Of a stretch of 64,000 bases of DNA, positions 9,586-18,243 are shown in pieces. Made by a program: the position numbers and the translations under genes. The notes under the pieces are model-generated. The model did no database searches and was not told where the DNA came from. It saw nothing but the letters and a program-made list of their open reading frames with translations. The stretch comes from Cohaesibacter sp. GTDB lineage: Bacteria; Pseudomonadota; Alphaproteobacteria; Rhizobiales; Cohaesibacteraceae. The stretch covers positions 1 to 64,000 of the forward strand of contig JAOXSH010000105.1 of assembly GCA_025800145.1 (NCBI GenBank), in the 5' to 3' direction. The number at the start of each line of letters is the position of its first letter. The first letter of the stretch is position 1.

Positions 9586-10515
9586 TCAGGCCAGTCTGTA
9601 ATGTGTCGCAAGGGATGGGGCGGTCTTATCACACAAAACCAGACCACGCTCTACCAGATCTTCAAGATGGGCGAACATGGATAAGGCCGCCGCCCCATGA
9701 AGGGCTTTGTCAACATCTCGATACACCACCTCCACCATCTGTGCAATGGTCTCATCACCTTGTGAAAGCCGATCCAGAACAGCGCGCTCCCGGCCCAAAC
9801 GATGGTCTTTCAAACCGGCAAGAAAAGGTGCAACCTCCTCTATGGTGCCGCCATGGCCGGGCCAATAAACCGCATCTCTGCGTGCCATCAATTTATCGAG
9901 ACTGGCCATATAATCGCGCATGGATCCATCGGGCGGGGCAACAATAGAGGTGGACCAGCCCATCACATGATCGGCGGAGAACAGCCCACTTCCATCGCAA
10001 AAGGCAAAAGCCAAATGGTTGGCCGTATGACCGGGTGTATGGATAACCTCCAGCTCCCAACCATGTCCAGCGATCACATCGCCATCCTTGAGATAAACAT
10101 CAATCTCAAGCTCCATATCGGCAGAAGCATCAAGGGGGTTCACTTCGCCCAGATGCAAATCTCGAGAGGGCCGATGGCATCCTTCTGCATGAATGGGCGC
10201 ATGGGTCCGCTCTTTCAGCAATCTGGCACCGGGAGAATGATCAGCATGGGTGTGAGATACCAAAATCTTCGTAATGGTTTCTCCGTGGCATGCGGCGATG
10301 ATTGCATCAATATGCTCTGCATCAGCGGGCCCCGGATCGAGAATTGCCACCTCATTTTCCCCAATAATATAGGTGTTTGTCCCATGCCAGGTGAAAGGGC
10401 CTGGATTGTTGCAAGTAATTCTTCTTACCTTATGCGATAAATTTATTACTTTGCCATAACAAGGTGTAAAATTTCGATCAAAGTGCAAATCAGAACCTAT
10501 GATTGAGCAAGCCAA
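9586..10515 (-). CDS. Metallo-beta-lactamase-fold hydrolase (LACTB2-like)
   Basis: A 309-residue MBL-fold protein. The metal-binding motif SHTHADHSPGA (residues about 106-116) and the later HTPGHTANHLAF and SADHVMGW segments supply the expected two-metal ligands. The C-terminal 70 residues look like the winged-helix extension of LACTB2-type hydrolases. Members include ribonuclease-like and thioesterase-like enzymes, so the substrate cannot be assigned. The N-terminal 25 residues are not family-like, and a start nearer NLSHKVRRIT is possible. Its 5' end borders the AT-rich spacer at 10540-10870. Confidence 0.85.
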   Translation of the reverse strand: MACSIIGSDLHFDRNFTPCYGKVINLSHKVRRITCNNPGPFTWHGTNTYIIGENEVAILDPGPADAEHIDAIIAACHGETITKILVSHTHADHSPGARLLKERTHAPIHAEGCHRPSRDLHLGEVNPLDASADMELEIDVYLKDGDVIAGHGWELEVIHTPGHTANHLAFAFCDGSGLFSADHVMGWSTSIVAPPDGSMRDYMASLDKLMARRDAVYWPGHGGTIEEVAPFLAGLKDHRLGRERAVLDRLSQGDETIAQMVEVVYRDVDKALHGAAALSMFAHLEDLVERGLVLCDKTAPSLATHYRLA

Positions 10516-10540
10516 ATGGAATGGAAATTATTGCTTGATA

Positions 10541-10870
10541 TCATAGTCGCTTTCAACTGATTTTTATTTACGAGAAATTTTATTTACGAGAGTGTGAATA
10601 TAAAAATGGAATCATTTGTTATTTATTTTCATTAATTATTTTAAGTATAAAAAATTAAAAATATTAATTAAAATAATTTTTGTTTGTTTTTAAAATAATA
10701 AAATTATTTTCTTATTAATTTATTTTAAATTTCATAATTTATTTTAATTAATAAATTTATTTTTATTCTATCTTTAAATATTAAAATTTTTTAATAAATC
10801 AGTAAATGAAATTTATTTTAAACGGATCGGTTTAATAATGATGTATAATTGTGTTATATTGGGCTTTAAT
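10541..10870. promoter_or_regulatory. Extremely AT-rich intergenic block
   Basis: About 330 bases composed almost entirely of A and T, with long A/T runs and many TTAATT and TTTAAA steps, inside DNA that is otherwise near balanced composition. It lies between the MBL-fold gene and the PAS/chemoreceptor pair. No open reading frame and no exact tandem unit were seen. It could be a silencer or binding region for a nucleoid protein, or an intrinsically bent promoter region; none of these is shown. Confidence 0.6.
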
Positions 10871-10970
10871 ACTATTTTAACGACATTTGGATGAAGATTG
10901 ACTTGGATGGTGCTTTGAATATTAGTGGTGGGCACCGCTCATAAAGTTAAACTGTCGATAAGGTGAGCAT

Positions 10971-11522
10971 ATGGGGCAGTCAATACAGCCAACAGGCGTA
11001 GAGCGGTTTTTCGATGACAATGATATTATTGTCAGCAAGACGGACCTGAAAGGTCGTATAACCTATGCCAATAAGGTGTTTCTGGATGTGTCAGGCTATA
11101 AAGAGCGAGAAGTTCTTGGACAGCCTCACAACATGATTCGCCACCCGGAAATGCCACGTTGCATTTTCAAATTGCTTTGGGATTGTCTGACATCGGGCAA
11201 GGAAATTTTCGCCTATGTCAATAATTGCGCCAAAAATGGCGATCATTATTGGGTCTATGCCCATGTGACGCCAAGCTGGGACCGCAATGGTCAGGTGGTT
11301 GGTTTTCATTCAAACCGACGCGTGCCAGACCGAGCCATTTTGGATAAGGATATCATTCCCCTTTACAGCGATTTACGCAGTCTGGAAACAAGCCATCGCA
11401 ACGCCAAACAGGGCATGCAGGCCGCAACCGAGCGCATTGATGCCATGCTGGCAGATTTGGGTATTGGTTATGATGAATTCATGGCCACAATCGGGCAGGG
11501 CAGACGCCGTGGATTCCGTTAG
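10971..11522 (+). CDS. PAS-domain protein, Aer-like sensor module
   Basis: A 183-residue soluble protein consisting of one PAS domain (about residues 15-125) and a short helical tail. The sequence around NMIRHPEMP followed by the conserved WVYAHVTP-type strand is characteristic of the FAD-binding PAS domain of Aer-type aerotaxis receptors. It has no membrane helix, HAMP or signalling domain of its own; those functions could come from the chemoreceptor that begins 111 bases downstream. It therefore looks like the sensing half of a split redox/aerotaxis receptor. FAD binding is inferred by analogy only. Confidence 0.85.
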   Translation: MGQSIQPTGVERFFDDNDIIVSKTDLKGRITYANKVFLDVSGYKEREVLGQPHNMIRHPEMPRCIFKLLWDCLTSGKEIFAYVNNCAKNGDHYWVYAHVTPSWDRNGQVVGFHSNRRVPDRAILDKDIIPLYSDLRSLETSHRNAKQGMQAATERIDAMLADLGIGYDEFMATIGQGRRRGFR

Positions 11523-11633
11523 AACGGATAAAATCCTATTTCTACGCATCAAGAGCAGAAGAAAAAGAATGCGCTTGGAGACAGCTTGGGCAGCTGTTGG
11601 GACAATACAGGGAAAAGAATCTGAGGTGGTAAG

Positions 11634-12794
11634 ATGTCATTTCTAACATCAAAAGCAGCAATTCAGAAAATCATCACAGTTTGCGAAGCGGTCGCTGACG
11701 GAGACTTTGAAGCAAGAGTTCTGGACATTCCCGAAAGCGGGGATATGGCAGACTTGATGAATGCGGTGAATCTCCTGATTGATAGATCAGACGCTTATAT
11801 AAGAGAATCAAAAGCCTGTCTGGATTATGTGTCGCGCAACCAGCATTTTCGCTTGATTACAGAAAAAGGCATGGTAGGGAACTTTCGCCAGGCGGCACAA
11901 AGCATCAATAAGGCCACATGGGCGATCAAACAAAAGCATGATGACTTTACCAAAATGGGCGATCGCTTCGAAAATGATCTGAACAATATCACATCCCAGA
12001 TGTCTGGCATGATAGGCGATTTGCAATCCTCTTCCGATGAGGTGGGAGCAGCCTCACAAGATGCTCAATCCCAAGCACTGGTTGCTGCAGCGGGCGCAGA
12101 ACAGGCCTCTGCCAATATGCAATCGGTGGCAGCTGCGACAGAGCAATTGACCAGCTCCATTTCCGAAATCAACCGTCAGGTGAATGACGCAGCAGGCATT
12201 GCGCAATCGTCTGTGCAAAAATCCCATGATATGAGCGAAGGCATCCGCGGTCTGTCTACTGCTTCTCAGCAGATTGGTGATGTTGTTTCGCTGATTTCTG
12301 ATATCGCAGCTCAAACCAATTTATTGGCCTTGAATGCAACCATTGAAGCGGCCCGCGCCGGAGAAGCCGGACGAGGCTTTGCCATTGTGGCGCAAGAGGT
12401 GAAAAACCTGTCTGCACAAACAGCCGCAGCAACAGAAGAAATCACCGCCCAGATTTCCTCTTTGCAAAGTGCAACCCAGCGGGCTGTGGGTGCCAATGAT
12501 GAAATCAGCAAGACCATTGCGCGGGTGAGCGAAATTTCAACAGCTATTGCCGCAGCAGTTGAGCAGCAAAGCGATGCCACACAGGAAATTGCCGCCAATC
12601 TGGATGAAGCCGCCAAAGGCACCTCAGATGTCAGCCTCGGAATCACCTCGGTCAATGAGGCAACAAAAACAACAGATTCATCTGCCCAGAAAGTGCTGGC
12701 TGTTTCCAACCTGATGGTGGAACAGGAGAAGAATTTGGTCCATCTCAAATCAGAGCTGAGCTCTTTCCTGTGTGAAATTCGCAAAGTGGGATAG
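11634..12794 (+). CDS. Soluble methyl-accepting chemotaxis protein with poly-HAMP-like N-terminus
   Basis: A 386-residue chemoreceptor without any membrane helix. Residues 1-105 look like two HAMP-type segments (GDFEAR...[13 protein letters not shown] and FRLITEKG...FRQAAQSIN), followed by a long helical hairpin. The kinase-contact tip is clear: [37 protein letters not shown], residues about 224-260 (quoted in parts of the strand). There is no CheR-binding pentapeptide at the C-terminus. The PAS protein just upstream (10971-11522) is the likely sensing partner. The pair may be an ancestral PAS-HAMP-MCP receptor now split in two. Confidence 0.9.
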   Translation: MSFLTSKAAIQKIITVCEAVADGDFEARVLDIPESGDMADLMNAVNLLIDRSDAYIRESKACLDYVSRNQHFRLITEKGMVGNFRQAAQSINKATWAIKQKHDDFTKMGDRFENDLNNITSQMSGMIGDLQSSSDEVGAASQDAQSQALVAAAGAEQASANMQSVAAATEQLTSSISEINRQVNDAAGIAQSSVQKSHDMSEGIRGLSTASQQIGDVVSLISDIAAQTNLLALNATIEAARAGEAGRGFAIVAQEVKNLSAQTAAATEEITAQISSLQSATQRAVGANDEISKTIARVSEISTAIAAAVEQQSDATQEIAANLDEAAKGTSDVSLGITSVNEATKTTDSSAQKVLAVSNLMVEQEKNLVHLKSELSSFLCEIRKVG

Positions 12795-12840
12795 AAGCAG
12801 GCAAGCTGGCAGATATGCAAACCAAAAGGACTCCTTAAAT

Positions 12841-12990
12841 GCCCGATTTAAAAGTCTCCGAGTGAGACTTTTATGCCGTTGGTATTAGGCTGCATATCCG
12901 ACCCTCTCCCCCTCCCAGACCGCCCATGAATGTACCATGACGGGTGGTTTGCAAGGGGGAGAGGGTCGGCTCAGGACTTTTAAATCAGGC
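12841..12990. repeat. Family B palindromic repeat, long form (150 bp)
   Basis: Outer arms GCCCGATTTAAAAGTC and GACTTTTAAATCAGGC are inverted with one mismatch; inner arms CCGACCCTCTCCCC and GGGGGAGAGGGTCGG also pair; the centre has TACCATGACGGG. The motif ATGCCGTTGGTATTA, an end of family A, sits inside the left arm. An inverted copy is at 17731-17852; shorter copies are at 39786-39836, 46991-47041 and 56559-56600. Confidence 0.85.
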
Positions 12991-13049
12991 TCTAAGAGGA
13001 GCTCTTTTTCATAGAGGATATTCACGATACCCGCCATCAAAGAAACAGA

Positions 13050-13871
13050 TTATCCTGACAGGCCATCAGGCATAACGGGGCAGGGGCGCGTTGGCTCTTT
13101 GGCTGGTAGTGAAATAGGCGTCTCATGGTCTTGCCGCAAAGAAGAGCGGCTCTGCACCACATCAGCAGTGAAGCAATAGCCAATCCCGTGAATGGTTTTA
13201 ACATAGGTCGGGTTGGCAGCATCAGGCTCGATTTTTTTGCGCAAGCGCATGATATGAACATCAACCGTGCGATCCCCCACATAACATTGCCGCCCCCGTG
13301 CCAGATCCAACAATTGATCACGGGACAATACACTATGGGGATGCTTGACCATGGCATGAAGCAATTCAAATTCGGTGGTGGTCAGATTGACATCCTCACC
13401 ATGGGGCAGAAGCCGTAAACTGCGCTCCTGCGCATTCATCACAAATTGATCAAATTGCAAAATGGGCGTGCCTTCACTGGCTTGCCTTATGGCAACATTT
13501 TCCAACCGACAGCGACGCAACACGGTTTTGATGCGAGCCAGCAATTCACGCGCTTCAAAGGGTTTGGTGACATAATCATCGGCCCCAAATTCCAGCCCCA
13601 AGATTCGGTCAAAGGGATCATCGCGACCGGACAGAACAATCACCGGCAGATTGGAATCGCTGCGCATATCGCGCAAAATATCGAAACCATCGCGGTCCGG
13701 CAGTCCAATATCAAGGATGCATAAATCAACATGATGCTGACTGAGAACCTTCGTCATCTCCGCAGCGGTCGCCGTACAGCTCACCTTATAATGTTGCTTC
13801 TCAAGATATCTGGACAAGAAAGATGTGATCTGCGGATCATCATCCACAATCAGAATATGGCCTGTTGTCAT
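13050..13871 (-). CDS. OmpR/PhoB-family response regulator
   Basis: A 273-residue two-component response regulator. The receiver domain occupies residues 1-120 with the acidic pocket at Asp10-12, phospho-acceptor Asp54 in CILDIGLPDRDGF, and the conserved Lys in DDYVTKPFEARELLARI. The OmpR-type winged helix follows (about 140-240), ending with VDVHIMRLRKKIEPD and the hairpin VKTIHGIGYCF. The C-terminal 30 residues are a proline-rich extra tail. It resembles TorR-class regulators in overall style. It is divergent from the hybrid histidine kinase at 14064 with about 190 bases between starts, its probable partner. Confidence 0.93.
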   Translation of the reverse strand: MTTGHILIVDDDPQITSFLSRYLEKQHYKVSCTATAAEMTKVLSQHHVDLCILDIGLPDRDGFDILRDMRSDSNLPVIVLSGRDDPFDRILGLEFGADDYVTKPFEARELLARIKTVLRRCRLENVAIRQASEGTPILQFDQFVMNAQERSLRLLPHGEDVNLTTTEFELLHAMVKHPHSVLSRDQLLDLARGRQCYVGDRTVDVHIMRLRKKIEPDAANPTYVKTIHGIGYCFTADVVQSRSSLRQDHETPISLPAKEPTRPCPVMPDGLSG

Positions 13872-14063
13872 GGTCGCTCTTCCCTCGTTGAGAAGATCTT
13901 AACAAAATCCAGCTGAGAAAAACTTGATGTCGATCAACGCGGCGCCTGCTTCGGGCGATAAAATACGGCAAAAGACGTATGTCTCTGAAATACAAACTCA
14001 GTTTTTGATCTGATCGGTCCAATGACAGGCAAAGGCACGTAGAAATTTAACGGAGAAACCAGA

Positions 14064-16298
14064 ATGTTTTCATCTCTGAACCGGTTTTTCTCCAAAGCAC
14101 CAGAGCGTGTGGAAGGCATCCCTGTTGGTTTGGTTGCCGCAGGATTGCTGGCAGGCATCATCCTGACAGCCCTGTTTCTGGCTTTGGGAACCGTCACACG
14201 CTTTGAACAAATCAAATCCCGTTGGTTGTCTTTCTCCCATCAGGCAGAAGAAAAAGGCGTGTGGATCAGCCAGATTCGCGGTCATTTTGGCTATGGCGGC
14301 ATGATCCATAATTTCAAAAATTATGTCCTGCGCCGTGATGAAATCTATATCCAAAGTCTGGGCGAGGAATTCAAACTGCTCTATGAGCCGATTGATGCCT
14401 ATATTGCCTCTAACCCGTCTTCAGAGGAAATCAAGGCTCTGATTGCCGTGCGCAGAACCATCAAGCGCTATGAGATGAAAATTCCGATCATTCGTAAGGC
14501 AACACAGGAAAGCTGGACAGCCGAGCGGCTGGATCAGGCTGTCAAAGTCAATGATGCGGCGGCCTTGCAAGGCCTCAATACGCTTGAGACAATTTGGTGG
14601 GAAGAGCGGGAGAACAAAATCTCCGAGCTGGTCAATGCCTTGTCAAGCGGCGAACAATTGACCCGTTATGCCTTTATCGGATTGTTTGTCCTGATTATTT
14701 TTGCAGCGCTTTTAATCGGCCTGATGCATTTTCTGATCCGGCGGATTTCTGCTTCAGCAAGTCAATTATCGAAAGAATTGTCGGCGCGAAAAAAGGCCCA
14801 AGAGGCAGAAAAGAAACTCTCGCGGGCCGTGGAACAAAGCCCCACCACCATTGCCATCACCGATATGCAAGGAAAAATCGAATATGTGAACCGCAAATTC
14901 TGCGAGTTAACAGGCTATGAAAAGCAAGAGCTGATCGGGCGCACACCCAATATTCTGAAATCCGGCTATACCTCCCAAGAGGCCTATAAGCTGATTTGGC
15001 AACGCATTGGCAACGGGCAGGAATGGCGCGGTATTTTCAAAAATCTCAAAAAAGACGGATCTTTCTATTGGGCTTCAACCGCGATTCTGCCCTTGAAGGA
15101 TGAACAAGGTCATATCACCAATTTCATTGGCATCGGCGAGGATATCACCGAAAAGAAAGCCGCCCAGCAACATATCGTCAAAGCCCAGAAAATGGAGGCG
15201 GTAGGACTGCTGGCCGGTGGCATTGCCCATGATTTCAACAATATCCTGATGGTCATTTTGGGCAATGTACAAATCGCCTTGCTGGAAGCAGATGAAGCGG
15301 CCAATTCGGAAGAATTGCAACATATCGAAATTGCCACGCGCAGGGCGCAAAGTCTGGTCAAGCAATTGCTAACCTTTGCCCGCCGTCAGCCAGCCAGCCC
15401 CCGAAGTCTGCATCTGGGCCAGCAAATTGATGAAATTCTGATCTTGCTGCGCTCTTCCATTGCCAATACAATCACCCTTGGATTTGAGCGCAAATGCGCC
15501 TTGGGCGAATGCACCATCATGGCGGACCCCACCCAGATTCACCAGATCCTGATGAATTTATCGCGCAATGCTGCCGAGGCCATCGGCGGAAAAGCCGGAT
15601 CGATCATGTTTGAACTCTCGCGTTTGACACTGGATGAGCCCCATGGCCTGAATGAGCTGTCCGCCAAGGCACAAGGCATTGTCAAACTCAGTGTGATTGA
15701 TACCGGCCCCGGTATTCCCGATCATATTGTCGAGCGCATCTTTGATCCTTTCTATTCAACAAAACCGATTGGCAAGGGAACCGGCTTGGGTCTCTCTGTC
15801 GTGCGCTCATTGGTGGAAGATATGCAAGGCCGGATTGAAGTGGAGACAAATCCGCAAGGTGGCACTATCATGTCGCTCTATTTCCCCTTGATTGAGGCAA
15901 AGGATCAAATTGAAACACAAGACACAACCCTCAAGGGCGGCCATGAGCAAATTCTGCTGGTTGATGATGAAGAAGAAGTGCTCTTCGTCATGCGTCGCTT
16001 GCTGACCCGTCTTGGATATCGGGTTGTGGCCTTCACCTCTAGCCAAAGTGCTTTGGCCGATTTTGCCATGGATCCTCATCGTTATAATCTATTGCTGACA
16101 GATTTGGTGATGCCAGATCTCGGAGGAGAGGATCTGATCAAGGCTGTAAGAGCCATCCGCCCGGATCTGCCAATCATTCTCTCCACCGCCTATATGCAGG
16201 ATAGTAAGGAATTTAGTCAGATCGAGAATTTTTCCATCCTGCAAAAACCGGTAGATGTATCAGCATTGGCTATGGTTCTGCGTGAACGACTGGATTAG
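14064..16298 (+). CDS. Membrane hybrid sensor histidine kinase (PAS, HisKA, HATPase, REC)
   Basis: A 744-residue hybrid kinase. Membrane helices at about 20-44 and 203-226 enclose a periplasmic helical sensor region containing FGYGGMIHNFKNYVLRRDE, a motif seen in other alphaproteobacterial membrane sensors. A PAS domain spans about 252-370, the phosphorylated His389 is in GGIAHDFNN, the ATPase domain shows the DTGPGIP and GKGTGLGLSVV boxes, and a receiver domain begins near 630 with its phospho-acceptor Asp in LLLTDLVMPD. No HPt domain is present. It is divergent from the OmpR-type regulator at 13050-13871. The signal is unknown; the location between the chemoreceptor and idr genes makes a redox or oxyanion cue plausible. 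Confidence 0.93.
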   Translation: MFSSLNRFFSKAPERVEGIPVGLVAAGLLAGIILTALFLALGTVTRFEQIKSRWLSFSHQAEEKGVWISQIRGHFGYGGMIHNFKNYVLRRDEIYIQSLGEEFKLLYEPIDAYIASNPSSEEIKALIAVRRTIKRYEMKIPIIRKATQESWTAERLDQAVKVNDAAALQGLNTLETIWWEERENKISELVNALSSGEQLTRYAFIGLFVLIIFAALLIGLMHFLIRRISASASQLSKELSARKKAQEAEKKLSRAVEQSPTTIAITDMQGKIEYVNRKFCELTGYEKQELIGRTPNILKSGYTSQEAYKLIWQRIGNGQEWRGIFKNLKKDGSFYWASTAILPLKDEQGHITNFIGIGEDITEKKAAQQHIVKAQKMEAVGLLAGGIAHDFNNILMVILGNVQIALLEADEAANSEELQHIEIATRRAQSLVKQLLTFARRQPASPRSLHLGQQIDEILILLRSSIANTITLGFERKCALGECTIMADPTQIHQILMNLSRNAAEAIGGKAGSIMFELSRLTLDEPHGLNELSAKAQGIVKLSVIDTGPGIPDHIVERIFDPFYSTKPIGKGTGLGLSVVRSLVEDMQGRIEVETNPQGGTIMSLYFPLIEAKDQIETQDTTLKGGHEQILLVDDEEEVLFVMRRLLTRLGYRVVAFTSSQSALADFAMDPHRYNLLLTDLVMPDLGGEDLIKAVRAIRPDLPIILSTAYMQDSKEFSQIENFSILQKPVDVSALAMVLRERLD

Positions 16299-16407
16299 GG
16301 AGGAGATCAAGAGCTCTGACAGGACAGATATATCAAAATCAGCAAGTGATATTTGATCACTTATTGAGGGAATAACAATAAAACACTATCTGAAATAGCA
16401 AAAATAG

Positions 16408-17295
16408 TCACGAAAAATGCATCATAAGACTATTTTTAAATTGTTCAAAATTGTTCACACAAAAAAGGCGCTCAGATTTTCCTGAAAGAAGGGGAGAGGG
16501 CGCACTTGAACACCCAAGATAAATATGAACATGATTGGGTAAATTTATATTTAACATATTGATATAATGGAATATTTCATCATCTGACAGACTGCGTATC
16601 AAACTGATGACAACAACAGGAAACTGGTTTCGAATCAGATGAGAAATCAGGCTCTCGACAGGCATTTCAGAACCAAGATAGTGACAATCAAAGCCGTCTT
16701 CCGCTGCAACATGGCTTCCCATTAAGGCGCCCAATTCATGGCGTTCTCCATCCAACGTTGTAAAAAGCGCCATTTTGCTATGTGCACGCCAGCGTGGAGT
16801 GGGAATATGAGCCATCAGGCTTTGCTTGATCACGGCGGTGAAGCTATGTTCCTGAGCAACATCAAAAGTGCCATCCTCCCACTTGTCACCAATATGCTTT
16901 AGAGCTGGAACCAGAATCAAATCAGCCAGCTTTGCGGCCGGGAAAGCGGCAAAGGCGGTTCTCACCAATCGTCCAAAAGACAGATAATCATCAACATCAA
17001 TCGATCTAATGATTTGTTCTTGAATGCGAATTTCAAGCGAATTGAGAGGATCCTGCTTGTTGGTCTCCTCAAGCTCTTTCAGGGTCTCATAATCCAGGTG
17101 AGCCAGATTGGAAATTGGATTGCCAGCTTTTACCAGCCGGGCAATCAGGGTCATGAAGTCCAGATCTGTCTCGGAATAAAGCCGACGCCCATTCTTCATT
17201 CTCTGGGGGCTGACCAGCCTGTAACGCCGTTCCCAGGTTCTGATTGTATCGGTATTAATACCAATAAGGTTTGAGAGGGATTTTATGGAATACAT
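16408..17295 (-). CDS. MerR-family regulator with cobalamin-binding domain (CarH/LitR-like photoreceptor type)
   Basis: With the start at the ATG at 17295 the protein has 295 residues and begins directly with a MerR winged helix (YSIKSLSNLIGI...RTWERRY). The frame is open to 17520, but the extra 75 residues are not family-like. The middle and C-terminal parts match the adenosylcobalamin-dependent light sensors CarH/LitR: W139-x9-E149-H150, the four-helix-bundle motif that caps the upper face of B12, and E184-x-H186-x2-G189, whose histidine is the lower cobalt ligand. Known members repress their targets in the dark and release DNA in light. It sits between the two-component genes and the idr operon, oriented away from idr. 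A photolyase, a classic target of such regulators, lies at 48801. Confidence 0.85.
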   Translation of the reverse strand: MYSIKSLSNLIGINTDTIRTWERRYRLVSPQRMKNGRRLYSETDLDFMTLIARLVKAGNPISNLAHLDYETLKELEETNKQDPLNSLEIRIQEQIIRSIDVDDYLSFGRLVRTAFAAFPAAKLADLILVPALKHIGDKWEDGTFDVAQEHSFTAVIKQSLMAHIPTPRWRAHSKMALFTTLDGERHELGALMGSHVAAEDGFDCHYLGSEMPVESLISHLIRNQFPVVVISLIRSLSDDEIFHYINMLNINLPNHVHIYLGCSSAPSPLLSGKSERLFCVNNFEQFKNSLMMHFS

Positions 17296-17730
17296 ACCGA
17301 TGAATTCTCGTTGAACAGGTTTTGACCATATAAAAACATCTTCAGATAATTTGCAAATTTCATTCATTCTCATATAATTCAGCCTATCAAGTGGGATAGA
17401 TCGCAAAGAACGAATGATATTAAAGTGCACCATTTTGAAGTGGGGACGTTCAAAATGATGTGCAGGTGAGCAGGCTTTCATATAACTTCGTTTGTGGGTG
17501 AAAATATGAAGCCTGCTCACAGTTCGTAATTGTCAGATACAAACGCTTTGTATAATCGAACCAGTTCTTTTGGTTGATTGAAAAAAATATCCAGACAAGT
17601 GTCGAGTCCAGAATACGGCTCGGATTGCTATCACAGAATTGAGATTTATCTCATGTATTTTTCCCCAATTCTGCATTTTACTCTTCTGTATTTCACCAAA
17701 GTCAAAGCATTCGGAGCACAGCCTGATAGT

Positions 17731-17852
17731 CTGATTTAAAAGTCCTGATACCAACGGCATGAGCCGCCCTCTCCCCTAGCAGACAACCCGTCATGGTACC
17801 CTCTGGGCGCTCTGAAAAGGGGAGAGGGTCGGATATGCGCCCTAAATCGGGC
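17731..17852. repeat. Family B palindromic repeat, inverted relative to 12841-12990
   Basis: Contains CTGATTTAAAAGTCC, then the family A end ATACCAACGGCAT, the arms CCGCCCTCTCCCC and GGGGAGAGGGTCGG, and the centre CCCGTCATGGTA, which is the reverse complement of the centre of the 12841 copy; it ends AAATCGGGC. The two copies bracket the two-component/MerR block as inverted repeats. Confidence 0.82.
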
Positions 17853-17986
17853 ACTGATAGAGTGCAGCTAGTGCATATCCATGATCTTCTTTGTGAGTGT
17901 GTGACTGAGCGCAAGCGGTATATGGGCCAGATTGCAACCAATCCTTGTTTTTTAAGATACTTTCTCCTGCATGGACAAGGTAGCGA

Positions 17987-18022
17987 TTGAGCTAAATCAA
18001 ATCAGCGATTGCGCCAGATCAA
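17987..18022 (+). promoter_or_regulatory. Tandem FNR/FixK-like boxes upstream of idrP1
   Basis: TTGAGCTAAATCAA at 17987-18000 matches the FNR consensus TTGAT-N4-ATCAA at nine of ten positions. TTGCGCCAGATCAA at 18009-18022 matches at eight of ten. The two are exactly 22 bases apart, about two helical turns. With a -10 of TATAAT (18041-18046) or TATATT (18046-18051), the second box would be centred about 38-43 bases before the start of transcription, near the class II activator position, and the first would sit at a class I position. Confidence 0.6.
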
Positions 18023-18040
18023 AATCACAGAGATTTTGAA

Positions 18041-18051
18041 TATAATATATT
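18041..18051 (+). promoter_or_regulatory. Candidate -10 region of the idr operon
   Basis: TATAAT at 18041-18046 overlaps TATATT at 18046-18051 in an AT-rich stretch about 190 bases before the idrP1 start. No good -35 hexamer is seen, as expected of an FNR-activated promoter. The long leader between here and 18244 is otherwise featureless. Confidence 0.4.
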
Positions 18052-18243
18052 GATTTTATTATATATTTTAAGTGTTACATTTCTTTACATCTTGTTTTTT
18101 ATCGTCATGGGATAGACAGTCAAGAGAAAAACCGACGTTACAATGCCGCGCTATCTTCCTCTACGTGGCTGGCAGTCTGGATTGCTGAGGACCAGTGATC
18201 GTGCAAGGACTTGACCGCGCCAGCCCGACCAGAGGATACATCA

